Assembly: GCF_028372415.1 (NCBI RefSeq) | Contig: NC_092875.1 | Span: 56,656,919-56,720,918 of the forward strand | Direction of reading: 5' to 3' | Source: Notamacropus eugenii | Lineage: Eukaryota > Chordata > Mammalia > Diprotodontia > Macropodidae | DNA: 64,000 nucleotides | Shown: piece by piece, positions 1-13,959 of the stretch | How positions within the stretch are numbered: the stretch's first letter is position 1 | How the letters are laid out: the number at the start of each line of letters is the position of its first letter | Translations under genes and position numbers: made by a program | Notes under the pieces: generated by a model | What the model was told of the DNA's origin: nothing | Database searches by the model: none | The model's input: the letters and a program-made list of their open reading frames with translations, nothing else

Positions 1-335
1 GTTCAAAGCATTATATTTTCATTTTTTTCATTTTTTCTTTCTCATTGCTTTTCCCTTTTGGTCTGATTCTTCTTTCTCAACAAGACTAATGTAGAAATAT
101 GTTTAACATGTTTGTACATGTATATCCTATATCAGATTGCTTGCCATTTGGGAGAGAGGGGAGGGAAGGGAGGAAGGCAGAAAATAATTTGGAACTCAAA
201 ATCTTACAAAAGCGAATGGTGAAAACTATCTTTACATGTAATTGGAAAAATAAAATACTATTAAGTAGTGGGGAAAGTAAGGGAATACCAAAAAGTAAAA
301 AAAAAATTGAATCAAAGGAGTCATCTACAGTTTGT
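1..335 (+). repeat. 3' end of an old L1-like non-LTR element
   Basis: A T-rich stretch is followed by a purine-rich block near 150-180 and an A-rich end near 240-310. The same arrangement recurs at 2130-2385 and in part at 41605-41812. This layout is typical of marsupial L1 3' UTR ends. The class is inferred from layout only. A short open frame over it (99-362) has no recognisable domain and is not called as a gene. Confidence 0.45.
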
Positions 336-559
336 ATGAAAAGGGTGTTACATAGCTCATAACCCAGTACTTTTTATCTGGGATTAGGGTCATAGCCCTC
401 TGTCCTTACTAGGGGTCCCATAAGAGCATCTGAGACTTACCTCTGGCTAAAGATTGTCCCCAGTGTTTGGATTACAGTTGGCTGAGATGGATTCAGCTAA
501 ATCAGACTCCTATCTCTGCTATTATGACAAAAATAAAAATGTATCTTTCTGAGATAATT

Positions 560-720
560 TAAGGTCATCAAAAAATTCCATAAAGATGATCTCATTTGAC
601 TCTCACAAAAAACAATCATGAAGTCAATAAGAAATTTTTGATCCCCATTTTATGGCTCAGAGTCCAAGAATGAAAATAATTAGACCAAAGTCTTATTGGC
701 ATGAAGAGAACCAGAACATG
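560..720 (-). repeat. MIR-like SINE relic in copy 0
   Basis: The reverse complement contains the 'cataaaatggggat' stretch of MIR/CORE SINEs. It is orthologous to the relics at 11130-11285 and 42850-43025, so the insertion predates the duplications. Confidence 0.5.
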
Positions 721-1284
721 ACTCAGAGTATAGGACTTATGTTCCTTTCCTTTGCTTTTCCTCCAGACTTGGTTCTGGGTTGAACTCTGAGCTTTCAAGT
801 AGACTCTGCTTCTGTTGCTCTGTAGACTGAATTAGGCTATGATTTCATCAGCGCCAGGTTTGGGAGAATCTCCTTGACTTCATTAACAACAACAAGCTGC
901 TTCTGTTTTCCCTTACTTTCCACTTCTGTTATTCTCTCCCTTCCCAACACACATCCTACCTCCAATCAATTATGGAACCTAACCAATGGACCAGGCTTGG
1001 CTGACTCTATCTGTTGGGATGGAAAGCAAGGAAGATAGTCTGGGTCTCAGAAAAAGTGAAGTTTCAGGCAGTTGGGCTGATATTTCTGGGAGGCACAAGC
1101 AGACTCCCTCCTGGCTTGTGGAGGAACAGGAAGAATATTTGAAAATTCTAGTGCCTAAGAGGTTCAATCCCCCAAACTCTTCATTAAAAAAAACCATATA
1201 ATTATATTTCCTGCCCCTGAACAGCTGAATTTCCTATGGGGCAGGAATCTATAGCAGAAGTCTTCCTAACAATGAGAGCCATCC

Positions 1285-1620
1285 AACATTACATATAAAG
1301 TTACCAAACCCTGGAGATCTTGAGCAGGAGAGTATTTCAGAGGGTCTTCAGTCCAATCTGAATCATCTGCTATGGTCCCAACAAAGAATCCACTGCTTCT
1401 CATGGCATCCCATTCTGCTGTTGTGCTGTTTTAATTGCAAGAAAATTCTAGTTTCTGCCAAGCCAAAATTGGTCTCCTCTTGGATTTGCCTCATTTTTTT
1501 CCTCACTGCGTCTTCTGGGGCCAAGCAGCACAAGCCCAATCACTTCCACATGAGATAATTTTAAGCCTGTGAAAATAGCTGTCATGTCCAACTAAAGTCT
1601 TCTCTCATCTAATACAAACA
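1285..1620 (-). repeat. L3/CR1-type LINE 3' relic in copy 0
   Basis: The reverse complement has the ordered features of mammalian L3/CR1 3' ends: a 'tcatgtggaag' segment, 'ttggccccagaag', then 'caattaaaa' and the 'gcagaatgggatgcc' segment. It is orthologous to 10250-10590 and 41925-42340. Confidence 0.6.
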
Positions 1621-2129
1621 TCTCAACTTCCTTTAATTGATGCTCATATATATTAACTTTATCATTGGCTTTCCCATCCCAACCAGATGTCTAAGACCAG
1701 ACGTTTATTCCCATTAAATTTCATCTAAGTAGATTTGGTTCAGTATTATAACTGGTCAAGATATTTTTTTTGGTTATACATGTGTACTCATGAAAAATAT
1801 TATCATATTAGTCACATTTTAATTTTCCCACATCTTCTACAGCTTTTATCTTTTCCTTTTCTGTCATATTAGTCAATCTTACATATGTGAGGTTTCAGAG
1901 TTTCATCCTTTTGCATTTATTTAATCAGTAGTGATTTAAAGCATTTTTTCATATGAATATAGATAGCTTTAATTTCTTCTTGCCTATTCATATCCTTTTC
2001 CCTTTAATCAATTGACTTCTATGATTCTACAGACCTCTGAAAGTGAAACATACTTGGCGGTTACTGATCAAGCAATATGTTTCCTTGTGGGTCCTGAATA
2101 GTCTCAATAGTTTCTCTCTCTCTCTCTCT

Positions 2130-2385
2130 TTCTATAGTTGCCTCTCACTCCCTTTCATCTGAGTCTTCTTATACAAAATGATTAGTATGGAAATGTTTTA
2201 TGTGACTCCACATGTATAACATATATCTGATTGCATACCATCTCAAGCAGAGTTGAGAAGAAGGAGAGAGAAAGGGATAAAATTTGAAACTCATAATATT
2301 TTTTGGAAAAAAATGCCAAAAGTTAAAAAAATTATTTTAACATGCAATTGAGGGAATAATAACATATTTTTAAAAAATTAAAATA
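2130..2385 (+). repeat. 3' end of an L1-like element
   Basis: This repeats the layout seen at 1-335: a 'catgtataac' stretch, a purine-rich block and an A-rich end. It lies between the inverted copy 0 and the L1 relic, so it sits close to the inversion junction. A short CT run occurs at about 2117-2130. Confidence 0.45.
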
Positions 2386-2404
2386 AGATATACATGTCTA
2401 AAAT

Positions 2405-3588
2405 CTAGCATGATTTTCAGTGGTGAAACACTCCAGGCTTCCCAAATACTTTTCATTAGCATTTGCTATTCTTCTACTACTACAATAGCAGTAAGGCAAG
2501 AGAAAAAAATGAAGATAGAAACACTGACAAAGAAAACAAAATTATCACACTGTGAAAATAATAGTTTATTTAGAAAACCTTAGAGAATTGGTGAAAAAAG
2601 AGACAATAGCTTTCACAACATGTAAAGATACAAAGTAAATTGATGAAAATTCCTAGCATTCTATGTATCTATATATTATATATAAAATATATACCAATAA
2701 GAAAATCTAAAGAAGATGATAGAAGGATCAATCCTATTCAACTTCAGTCCAAAATTAGCAAAATATCTAGAAGCAGATATATCAAACCACTCTTAGGACA
2801 TTGCAAAACACTTTAAATGTAAAGAACGACTAACGTTTGGAGAAATATGGATGGCTTATGGTTGGAGTAAGCCAAAACATGCTAATGCTACTCAAATTTA
2901 TTTACATATTTAATGCTATAGCAATCAAACTACAAAGGTGGAACTTTATAGAGACATACAACAATAACAAAGCTTGTTTTGAATGAACAAAAGGACTGTT
3001 ATCTCAAAGGAAATAAGAAGAAAAGCAGATGTGAAGAGGGAATGGCTTTTTCACACTCCAAATTACATTATTAAGCAATATCATCAAAATTATGTGGTAC
3101 TTTTCATATGAAAATGTAAAAGCAGAACTGTGTTATAAATAAATAAGACTCAAAATAAACCAAATTAAATAGCTCAGTGTTCAATAATCAAAAGAATATA
3201 GTCCATTTGGGGAAATATCACATTCACTTTTGATGACAAAAGCTGTAAAACTTTGACAGAAATTAGACCTGGACCAATGTCTTCCACTATATACAATATT
3301 AAGCTTAAAATATATATTCAACCTGAATAGAAAAGATCATACCATTAAAGAGTGGAAAGCAACAGAAGGAGAAATTAGAAGACAACATAGCATTCAAACC
3401 TATGACTATGAAGAGAATTCTTTAACTAAATGAGGGATAAACAGAACCACAAGAAGATAAGAGAAATAACTTTGATTGTATTAAACTGAGATGATTTTGA
3501 ATGAACAAAATCAAGGCGACCAATATAAGAAAGAAAACAGTAAACTGGAGAAAATCTTTTCAATAAATACTAAAGTTTTGACACATAC

Positions 3589-3656
<68 letters not shown>

Positions 3657-3963
3657 TACATATATGGGAAATTTACTTGAATGTATTAAAACAATAGTTC
3701 TCAAAAAAGGAATTGCAATTTCTCAACACAGGAAAAACTCCTACAAATTACTACTACTAGTAAAAACACAGACCAAAATAACTCTGAGATTTCACCTCAC
3801 TCTCAATAAATTGTCAAAGATACTAAAAGATCTAAATAGTTAATGGGAGCTATAAGAAGAGAGGGTTGCTAATATCCTCTTGGTGGAACTGTGAGTGTGT
3901 CCAATCAGATGGGAAAGCAATTTGGAATTACAATAAAAAGCGATTAAAATGTCCATGCCCTTT
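2405..3963 (+). mobile_element. L1 ORF2 3'-half relic
   Basis: The decayed sequence follows the order of L1 ORF2 downstream of the RT core. It includes stretches resembling 'cctagagaaccctagagaa', 'agcaatcaaactac' and the 'gggaaagcaatttgga' region near the ORF2 end. No long frame survives. The element continues after the UBE2D2 retrocopy at 5493-5551 and matches the start of copy B (38645 on). It hosts both the TA microsatellite and the retropseudogene. Confidence 0.7.
3588..3648. repeat. (TA)n microsatellite
   Basis: About 30 TA units are followed by a short imperfect CATATA tail. The run lies inside the L1 relic. Confidence 0.95.
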
Positions 3964-3978
3964 GAATAAGAAAACTTG
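3964..3978. repeat. 5' target-site duplication of the UBE2D2 retrocopy
   Basis: The 15-base sequence gaataagaaaacttg is repeated with one mismatch at 5493-5507. Confidence 0.85.
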
Positions 3979-5492
<1,514 letters not shown>

Positions 5493-5507
5493 GAATAAGA
5501 GAACTTG
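5493..5507. repeat. 3' target-site duplication of the UBE2D2 retrocopy
   Basis: The sequence gaataagagaacttg immediately follows the poly-A tail and matches 3964-3978 at 14 of 15 bases. Copy B carries one similar unoccupied site near 38650. Confidence 0.85.
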
Positions 5508-5551
5508 CTGGTGGAAATGTATACCAAAGAAAATTAAATATATCAATAAGG

Positions 5552-6436
5552 ATTGTTGTCAGTCCTTCTTGAAGAGGATCAAAATGCCATCACCATGATA
5601 AACTCAAGTTTCAGTGTGTCTGACTGTGGCTGATCAGACCAATAGGAGCTCGGAATGCTCTACCACAGACTGGGCACAGATAGTTCATGTGAACATTTGA
5701 GGTGGATACTCCAAACTTGTGCATCCTGTGTTTCCTTTGTGCTGTCTCAGTTCTGTTTTGCTTACAGAGCACAGCAGCCTTTCTGATCTGAGCACGCCAT
5801 GCTGACTGTTCCTGTGCCAGTGTCTCACATGTCGCACAATCAAATCTAATGTTCTTGAGAGAGACCTTGAGAGTGTCCTTGTATCGCTTCTTCTGACCAC
5901 CATGTGATTGCCTTCCCCATGCAAGTTTTCCATAAAATAGCCTTTTTGGCAAGCATACATTTTGCATTCCAACAATGTGGCCAGCCCATCAGAGTTACAC
6001 TCTCTGAAACATAGTTTGAATGCTTGGCAGTTCAGTTCCAGCAAGGACCTCAGTGTCTGGTACCTTATTCTGCCAGGTAATCTTCAGAATCTTCCTAAGA
6101 TAGTTCAAATGGAAGCAATTCAGTTTTCTAGCATGGAACTGGTAGACTGTCCACGTTTCACAGGCATACAACAGTGAGGTCAGCACAATAGCTCTGTAGA
6201 CCTTCAGTTTGGTAGTCCATCTAATACCTCTTCTCTACCACACTTTTCTTTGGAACTTTCCAATCACTGAGCTAGCTCTGGTAATGCATGCATCAACCTT
6301 GTTGTCAATACGTACATCCTTGAAAAGTACACTACCAAGGTAGGTGAATTTATTCACTGCATTCAGAACTTCTCCATTTGTTGTTAATGGTTCCACGTAT
6401 GGATGGTGTGGTGGTGGCTGATGAAGCACTTGTGTT
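5552..6436 (-). mobile_element. RTE-like LINE 3' fragment
   Basis: The minus strand encodes the C-terminal part of a non-LTR reverse transcriptase protein. It has a 'YACETWT' motif (near 6150), a basic 'GQKKRYKDTLK' region and a C-terminal zinc finger 'CPVCGRAF...GLISHSQTH' (near 5615-5665). It is 5'-truncated and broken into several frames. A longer relative lies at 35372-36735. The 3' tail resembles that of MAR1 SINEs. The clade (RTE or a close relative) is inferred. It is absent from copy B. Confidence 0.75.
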
Positions 6437-8340
6437 TGAAAATGAACTTCATTCCTTTCCAGAGAATACAGCATATGCTTTTTTATCACAATTGATATGC
6501 TTGGGTGTTTGCTGGAATTAGTATTTTTCCTCTTTCCATTATAAAGTTTAAGAGGATAAGAAGGTATTTGTATGGGAGGGGAGGAAATATGTTTGGAAAT
6601 GAATGTCATATAGCAGCAGAAAACATTGAAAATAATTCTTAAAATATGAAACAAATCAAAGTTCATTTCCACTTTATGCTAAGTGTAACATAATAATGAA
6701 ATTACAATAGGCAAATATGAAGAATACAAAGAAATATAGAAAGACTTATATGACATAATGCAAAGTGAAAGAACTAACTACTATGATATATGAATAAAAA
6801 TGATTGAAAATGAATAGGTAAAAGAACAAAATAATGTAAAGGTAACTAACTGATCAGGACTCCCTCTGAATCTCATCCATTTGATGAGATCTCCAGTCCA
6901 ATTAATAGGATTATAGAATATCAACCTTTGTTTAGAGGTACCTGAGGAGCACCTCTCCATCAAAGTGTGTACCTACTGGGACCTAATTGAGATGACACAG
7001 GAATTTCTGACTAATTTTTAACTGGAGTGGCCCCCAAGAATCATGGCTTGCTGAGATTCAAGGTAACAAATTGGAGACATAGAATCTAATCCTTTGTACT
7101 GAAGAATGAAAAGAGTAGTATTTTCTCTTTTTTTTGCCTTTTGCCCATTTTATCTTTCCCTTCTTCAGAAGTTGAACAAATATCTGAGCAAGCCTGGATC
7201 TTGGATAAATTAAACTTGGACCTGAGTATAGCTTTGCCTCAACCCCCTTGGCAACTGGAAATGGCTCTCTTACAGTCATAGTAATTACATGCCCTCAGAT
7301 TTCTCAGCACAGAACAGAAAGTAGAGTTCTGAAGATTAACCTTACCCAGTCCAAGAAATGGAAGCACCCAGAGTATTGATGAAGTTCCCAAAAGCATGTG
7401 GTGGAAACAGATATATAGTTGCCAGAATGATCAGAAAGATAATTCATGGACAATACCTGTTAAACCAAACCTCTAGTGAAGCGGACAAGGGAGTTTGGGT
7501 TCCTAGGCAATGTGGTTCTAGAATCTTAATTTCTAGTCAAAGAGGGCAGATTTTCCAGGCCAGGGATAGTTCAAGGATAAGGTTGAGCTTGAGAGTTCCC
7601 AAGTTCAAGGGGAAAAAGAAGATTGCCTCCATAGTTTCTGAATGGAATCCAGTTTGGGGGATAGAAGATTGCCCAAATGACCCCCGTAGCTAAAGGAGTA
7701 AAGTTACCTAGGGAGAATGGAATTAAGGGCTTTGGATCTTGCCACCACAACCCTCTCCATTATAGTGAACTATTCAAACTATATAGGACCAGTGAAAATG
7801 TTATTGCTTGATCAGTAATGTGCAAAGTATTTTTCCCTCCCTGAAAGTGTCCAAATCAGAAGGAATTATGTAGGACTTTTTTGTGGAAAAGAGCAACCCA
7901 GGAGAATGTCACAGGGTTGTTCCCCAATGGTATCTCCAAGCTGCCTTCCAAGCAAAGCTTCTGACTACTGTATGAGTTTTAATGTATTTTCTAAATCTGT
8001 TTATGAATATCTCATATTTTTTCAGTGCCTTTTTATAGGGTCCAGTAAGTCCTTGCATCTTCTACATATTCTGTGCTTTGAAATAAAGATTTCTCCATAC
8101 TACCTTGGAATTTATTACCTTGAGAGTTTGTATGGGACCTTGAGGCCACATTTGGGAAATTCCAGAAATAAACTACATCTAAATTTTATTTTGAATTTTT
8201 CTTGGAAATAAACTCAGACTAGGGCATAATAAGCCAAAAAAAGTGATATTTGGGGGTTTGGTCCCCAGAATTGAACCAAGTGCCTTTCATTTTGGCGACT
8301 GGGAGTCTCATATAATAATAGTAAAAATAACAATAATAAA
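6437..8340. other. Copy A left arm without recognised gene
   Basis: AT-rich sequence alignable with 39039-41260 of copy B. A stretch near 6700-6780 looks like a worn L1 3' region. Short open frames here (for example 7358-7693) have no domain and are not maintained in copy B. I see no coding evidence. Confidence 0.6.
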
Positions 8341-8344
8341 CAAT

Positions 8345-8575
8345 AACAATAAAACAATAAAACAGGTATACATAGATTTATTTGGTCTTCACATAAACGA
8401 TATAATGCAGAGTTTATTATCAACATTTTATAGATTCAGAAACTGGCACTCTGATAGACTGGCCCAAAATACAAAGCTAGTAAAAATCAAAGGCTATACT
8501 CAAACTGAAATCTTTTTAATCAAAATCCAGCATTCTATCCACTATAACCATACTCCTTCCAATGAGGATGTGGAA
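8345..8575 (-). repeat. MIR-like SINE relic (copy A)
   Basis: A worn antisense MIR segment that includes 'attcagaaactggcactc'. The copy B ortholog at 41265-41460 is better preserved ('gattctgaaactgcggctca'). Confidence 0.6.
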
Positions 8576-8696
8576 TGACCAAAAATTACTACTTTATGAA
8601 TTGAAATGAGTTGATTTAAACAGTTACCAAGCAAGTTTGAGATGATGCTGAGTTTTTGATGAAACATTTAAGTATTTGTTTTAAAAAGTTCTTAAT

Positions 8697-10125
8697 GGGA
8701 GAGGATTCCGGGTAGATGGCAGAGTAGGTCAGAAAATTCAAAGCTCTCAAGATTTTCCCCCACAAAAGAGCTGAAATAGCACCTTAGGGTGAAGAAAGTG
8801 AAGGTGGAGATAAATAAGAATATGGGCACAACCAGGGTCTTCCTGGAACAATTTGAGATCAGAAGAAAAATCCTGGGACCAGGTTTGGTCCCTATGAAAA
8901 GCAAACACTTCCAGGCTAGGGTCCATTTTAGCAATAAGTGACAAGCCCTGAGGTTAGTTGGTTTGAGAGTCTGCCTCAGCCCCAGCCCCAGGAATCTCTA
9001 CCCTCGGGATAGTGAAGGGAGTTGGGTATTTGAGCCCAGGAAGATTGAGGGAACCTCTGCTGATAAGGAAAGGTGATTATAAATATCAAGCTACTACCAT
9101 AAAAAATGCACAGGTAAAGGAGAAAGAATTCAACCATAGAAAAGCTATTATGGGATGACCAGCAATCATCTTCAAAGGATATATATATACATATATATTA
9201 CATATAATGTATACATATAATGTAAAATGTGGTAGCTCATAAGTAAGATTGTGGAAAACCTGAGTAGGGTATAAATTTTAAAAATAAACCATTTGGGAAA
9301 AGCTAAAAAAAACATTTATTTTATACAAATAAGGTGCAAAAGGAAGAATCAATACAGAAAAATTAGATGGGGGAGGAGGACTGGTAGTTATGGTAATCTA
9401 CTTTCATTGGGAATGGGTTTAAGAGGGAACAATACATATGTTTAGAAGAGTATAAAAGTCTTCTAAATTCAGAAGAAATAAAACAGTAGGAGCATTGGGA
9501 GGGGGGAGAGGACAAGGGAGGGATTTTTAGAGGGATTTGGGAGGGAATAAGTAAAAGGGGTTATAAAAGGGTGTTTAGATTTATGGGAATGGGAAGATAG
9601 GGGAAGGATCCTGGGAGGGGAGTAGGCAAGTAATAGGAGGGCAAAGTAGTGGGTAGCAGTTAATTACAGGATGCAGGAGGGATAGGAAACGAGAGATATA
9701 CCCAACCATAAAAAACAAAAATCAGGAGTAGAATATGTTTGGGTAAGTATATGTCTATATGTGTATACATATATCTATAACTATGGAGAAACATATCTAA
9801 ATTATGTTGTAGCCTTTGAGGGTGGGAGAACAAAGTAATAAAGTGCACAGCAGAGAAAAAAAGAACTCACAAGGAATCAAAGAAAAGATGGACAATTTTT
9901 TCAACACAAATATTATTTATCATACAGGCTTTCTTGAAATGAAAACTTATTGTTACATAATTTGAATCCTCTCTAATGTTCTGTTATGCACATGCTGTTT
10001 TTTTCTTTGTAACTTGTATGTAAGTTCCAATATTTAAGTTTGTGATATGCTTTTGGATCTTCTTCTATTATGTACTGGTGTTCTGGTGTTTGAAACTAAA
10101 ATAAAATTTTAAAAGAATTTTAAAA
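8697..10125 (+). mobile_element. Unclassified non-LTR-like element, only in copy A
   Basis: It opens with an 'agatggcagag' segment like an L1-type 5' end. It closes with AATAAAA and an A-rich tail at about 10080-10130. There is a purine-rich body at about 9360-9640 and no RT or other long frame. Copy B lacks it, so it entered after the duplication or was lost from B. The family is not recognised. It could be a non-autonomous L1-dependent element. Confidence 0.55.
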
Positions 10126-10249
10126 AATAAAAATATCTTGAACAGCTGAAATATTGAGCCAAAACTAATTAGATTATATTGAATAGAAATAAATGTCTGG
10201 TCTTAAACTGGATCTGGGAAGGCAAATGACAAAGATAATATTTATGAAG

Positions 10250-10590
10250 ATCAATACACAAACTAGAGATGTTAGTCCTGGAGAATAGAAGATTTTAGTT
10301 GGACACGACAACTGTCTTCATGGGCTTGAAATTCTCTCATGTGGAAGACTAACTAGATTTATTCTGTTTGGTCCCAGAAGATGAAACAAGGAACAATGAG
10401 GCAAATCCACAAGGAGGTCTGATTTGTATCCTGGAAGCAGCAAATTCCTTGTTGAGTGATCCAGACTGGACTAAAGAGCCCCTGAAGTTTCTTCCTGCTC
10501 AAAATCTCCAGAGTTTTTTGTAACATCCCAGACAATGCTAGACAGCTCTCATTGTTATGAAGATTTCTGACAATTTCCTGCCCCATAGAG
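10250..10590 (+). repeat. L3/CR1-type LINE 3' relic (copy A)
   Basis: It has the order 'gattttagttggacacgacaactgtcttcatgg' (split here for length only), 'catgtggaag' and 'tctgtttggtcccagaag' typical of L3/CR1 3' ends. About 70 bases present in copy B and copy 0 are missing here. Confidence 0.6.
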
Positions 10591-11085
10591 AGTTCAGTTA
10601 CACAGGGAATGGAAATAAAATTATATAATTTTTCTAATGAGGAGTTTAGGGGATTGAACCTTTTAGGCACCAAACATTTCAAATATTCTTTCTGTTCCTC
10701 CACAGGACCAAATATCAGCCATCTCATGCCAAGAGGAAGTCTGCTTGTGCCTGCCAGAGACTGCAGTCCAATTGCCTCAAACTCTCCACCTTTTCTAGGA
10801 TCTAGAGTTTCTGCCATTTTCATCTTCCCTTCCAACAGATATACTCAGCTAAACCTTTCCCCTTGGTGATGTTCAGTAAGTGATCAGAGATGGGAAGTGT
10901 TGGGAAGCGAGAGAGCAAAGGATGAGGTGGGAAGTAAAGGGAAAGAGAAGTAGACAGTTGTTGCTCAGGAACTGAAGAGATTCTCCCAAACCCAGCATAG
11001 ATCACATCATAGCCTAATCCTGTTGATAGAGAAAGAAAATCTGGCCCACTCCAAAGTCTACTTAAAAGCACAGTTCAGCCTAGGG
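10590..11085. other. Block conserved in all three unit copies
   Basis: It aligns with 42340-42780 and, inverted, with 830-1210. Each copy keeps an alignable open frame of about 70-85 codons containing 'LLGT..FKYS' (10609-10869 plus, 42393-42632 plus, 979-1197 minus). The frames diverge after the middle and no family is recognised. A pyrimidine run before 'ccacag' near 10700 resembles a splice acceptor. It is probably non-coding, and the shared frame may be chance. Confidence 0.4.
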
Positions 11086-11129
11086 CCACGTTTGAAGGAA
11101 AATCAAAGAAGAATACAACAACATTTATA

Positions 11130-11285
11130 CCCTGAGTTGAGTTCAGGTTCCATCATTCCCCTTAACTAGAAATAGGATCTTGGTCCAATCACTTTCCCTC
11201 TTGAACCTTGAGGCATAAAATGGGGATAAAAATTTTCCTATTGACTTCATGGTGTATTTGTGAGAATCAAGTGTAATTATCTTTA
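11130..11285 (+). repeat. MIR-like SINE relic (copy A)
   Basis: It reads 'aggcataaaatggggataaa' followed by a 'tgtgagaatcaagtg' segment, as in the MIR/CORE body. The orthologs are at 42850-43025 and 560-720. Confidence 0.6.
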
Positions 11286-12589
11286 TGGATTTTCTGGGTG
11301 ACCTTGAATCATTTCAGAAAGATAAATTTTTATTTTGTCATAACAGCAGAACTATGAGTTCATTTTGGCCCAGCCCATCTGAGTCAAGTATAGTCCAAAC
11401 ACTAGGGATAAACTTTAGTAGGAAGTTAAGTCTCAGCTACACCAAAGGGAAACCTATTAAAAAGAGAGAGGTTATATCGCTACTCACAGACACAGGGTAC
11501 TGGGCTATGGTGGTGCCTCCTATATCATATGATTCTACAGACCTGTGACTGGCGCTGTAAACTGAGCTTATCACTCAGTGGACAGCTCACAGGGTCAGGG
11601 AGTTTGCCTGAGGGCTGGGATGGAAAGACTGACTACCCCAAATGAAGCTATTGAGTAAGCAGAAACCATTTCCCATGATATAAAAGTAGACATGAAAATG
11701 GGGAGTTTACAGAAGACAGGTTGGAATTCCTAGGGAGATTTTCAGGAAGAAATATATGATGAGGAAACAAGCACAGACTCTACATATGGTTGGAAAAAAC
11801 AGGTAGAACCAAGTCTGATGCAGGGGGAAAGGAGCAGGAAATGCCAGTTGCCCTGGAGATAAGGAAAATAAAATGTCCTTTATTTTATGTATTACTATGG
11901 AATCTCGACTTAATTGCGGTGCAGAAAGAAGGCTAGGAGTCCAAAGGCTTGGGTTCCATTCCTACTTGTGTCATTAAGACAACTGGTTTTGTCATCACTG
12001 CAATATTTATGAACATTCCTCAGGTTTTCTTAAGTTCAGGAAAAGCAGTTATTTCTTTCATTCTCACATCACTTCATTTGTGCTCTACCTACCCTCTGAA
12101 GGTAAAACACAATTTTATGTGTTTATCATCTCTTATCCTCCTTGTCCTGCTGATCTTTTTTCCTTCTCTCTTTCTACTTCTGATAAGGCATAGATGAAAT
12201 GAGATGAATTCTAATTCGATTATTTCTGATTCCATTATATTTATTTCACTCCCTCTCTTATCTCTTCATCCTTACCACCTTCTATTCTTATCCCCATTAC
12301 TCTGCATGCTCAGACTTTTACTGAGAATACTTACAACACAGACACAAAAATCCACTTATCAAAAGTGGCCTGTATTTCTTGACTTCTACTATGAGTAAGA
12401 TCAAGGAAGTGTTTGATACCAGGTTGTTTGGCAGTATACAATGCAACTATATTGTGAACTAGAGATTCTGATCCATTGTCAGTTGGTTACTGCATTTATC
12501 TTCTTCCAAGGGTGTTGGCAAGGCTGGGGAGAGAGACAGAGAAAGAAGAGATCAAATAAAAGTTAGAAAGGTTTTAAGGAACAGGTAAG
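11286..12589. other. Copy A stretch with nothing recognised
   Basis: It aligns with 43026-44150 of copy B. The part at about 12000-12400 is pyrimidine-rich. Short open frames (11949-12197, 12204-12398) are low in complexity and not conserved in B. Confidence 0.5.
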
Positions 12590-12895
12590 ATTTGATACGA
12601 ATATCATGTTGGGAAGGGTGCAGGTGAAGATAACAGTTTCCAAGTATTGAAAGGGTTGTCATGAGAAATATTAGAAGTATTTTGCTTGACCTCAGAGAGG
12701 AAGACTAGGGATAATGCATGGAAATTGCAAACAAACAATATTTAGACTTAATAGAAGGAAAAACTTCCTAATAATTGCAATATTGGGACATTATAAGAAG
12801 CAGAGGCAGATATTACAGTATACCTAGGAGGAATTTCATAAGGTTCCAAGGAGGAGAAAAAAGGAGCTCTAGGGGAAAAAGACTTCCACAAGCTA
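12590..12895 (+). repeat. L3/CR1-type LINE 3' relic (copy A, second)
   Basis: It contains 'caagtattgaaagggttgtc', then 'gactagggataatgcatgg' and 'ggaaaaacttcctaataatt', the usual order in L3/CR1. The ortholog is at 44150-44420. Confidence 0.7.
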
Positions 12896-13959
12896 TACTC
12901 CCTCTTCGTAACAAGTATTCTCTAAATCTGATCCCACTTTCCCCTCTATACTTGTGGGAGAGAATATCACTACTATTTTTATCTTAAAGAAGTTCATTAT
13001 TTTATACCAACTGTTCATACTACATAACCTTAGTAAACTCACCTTTCTGGAAACCAATTCTGTCTGTCTGGGTTTTTTGGACCCAGTTTAATTTTATTTT
13101 TACTCAATTAGAGCAAGAATTTACAAAAAAATCACAGTTTCTCAGTTTTCTGATTTTCATGGATATTTAAAAGTATCATTTCAAAGTAAAATAAATTAGC
13201 ACAAATAATACAGATATAATGATTAAGATCACTTAAACATTGCAACTTTACTATAATTCAAGTTTAACTCAGTTCTTTCTCATGTATATGATAGGGTTGG
13301 GAATTAGTTATTGGAAAGTCAGAGTGGGAATCCCTCTGTACTTCTTTTGGCATGGGGAAAAAGGAAAGAAGGAAAGAATGAGGAATTTTTTTCCTGAATC
13401 CTCCTAGTTGGAATGGTTCTATGTATAGGCTTCCGATCACTTGGAAGCTAGACCTTAAGAGAAAAGTTTGGGAGATGGCACTGGGCACACAAAGAGAATA
13501 TGATGGGATAGCACAAGGGAACACATAAACTCAAAACCAGTAGATGAATCATGTTGGTTGAAGCTTCTAAGTTTATATGTATTAGAGAACCATACCCAAA
13601 TACCTCAGGTCTACCACTTAGAACCTTGAGGGAAAAGATAGTTGTTTTCTTCTAGGGACCCAGTTTGCTAGTCTGTGTGTGGGGTAAGAAAATAAACCCA
13701 GAGTATATCATAGACATATGAGAAAGACTTGAGGATCTTGGTGGAGGAAAAGCTAAGCATGAATCAACACAGAAGTCCTTTTACCTGGACATGGTAATCT
13801 TTCTAGGGAATTCTCTCTTACTAGCCATCATCTCCAACAGGGTCTAGCCTTGCTACTACCACCAATATGACCCGCAAAATAAGGAAGAAATTTCTTTTCC
13901 TAATCTCTCTTAGTATTTTCTCTTTGGGGTTTCAAGGTATCTACCTATAAGAGATATGA
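12896..13959. other. Copy A stretch with nothing recognised
   Basis: It aligns in part with 44420-45270 of copy B. No domain-bearing frame or repeat signature was seen. Confidence 0.5.

Larger units (their letters stand above)
360..2115 (-). repeat. Inverted partial third copy of the OR-flanking unit (copy 0)
   Basis: The reverse complement aligns with copy B from about 43235 down to 40380, and with copy A from about 11400 down to 7770. It shares with B an L3/CR1 segment (about 1400-1460) and an L1-like 3' end (near 1755-1860) that A lacks. It does not have the 1.4-kb element at 8697-10125 of A. It is therefore closer to B. The OR part of the unit would lie beyond the left window edge on the minus strand. 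Confidence 0.85.

Noticed and set aside
3491-3697. 68-codon frame with a long IY repeat
   Set aside because: Translation of the TA microsatellite within an L1 relic.
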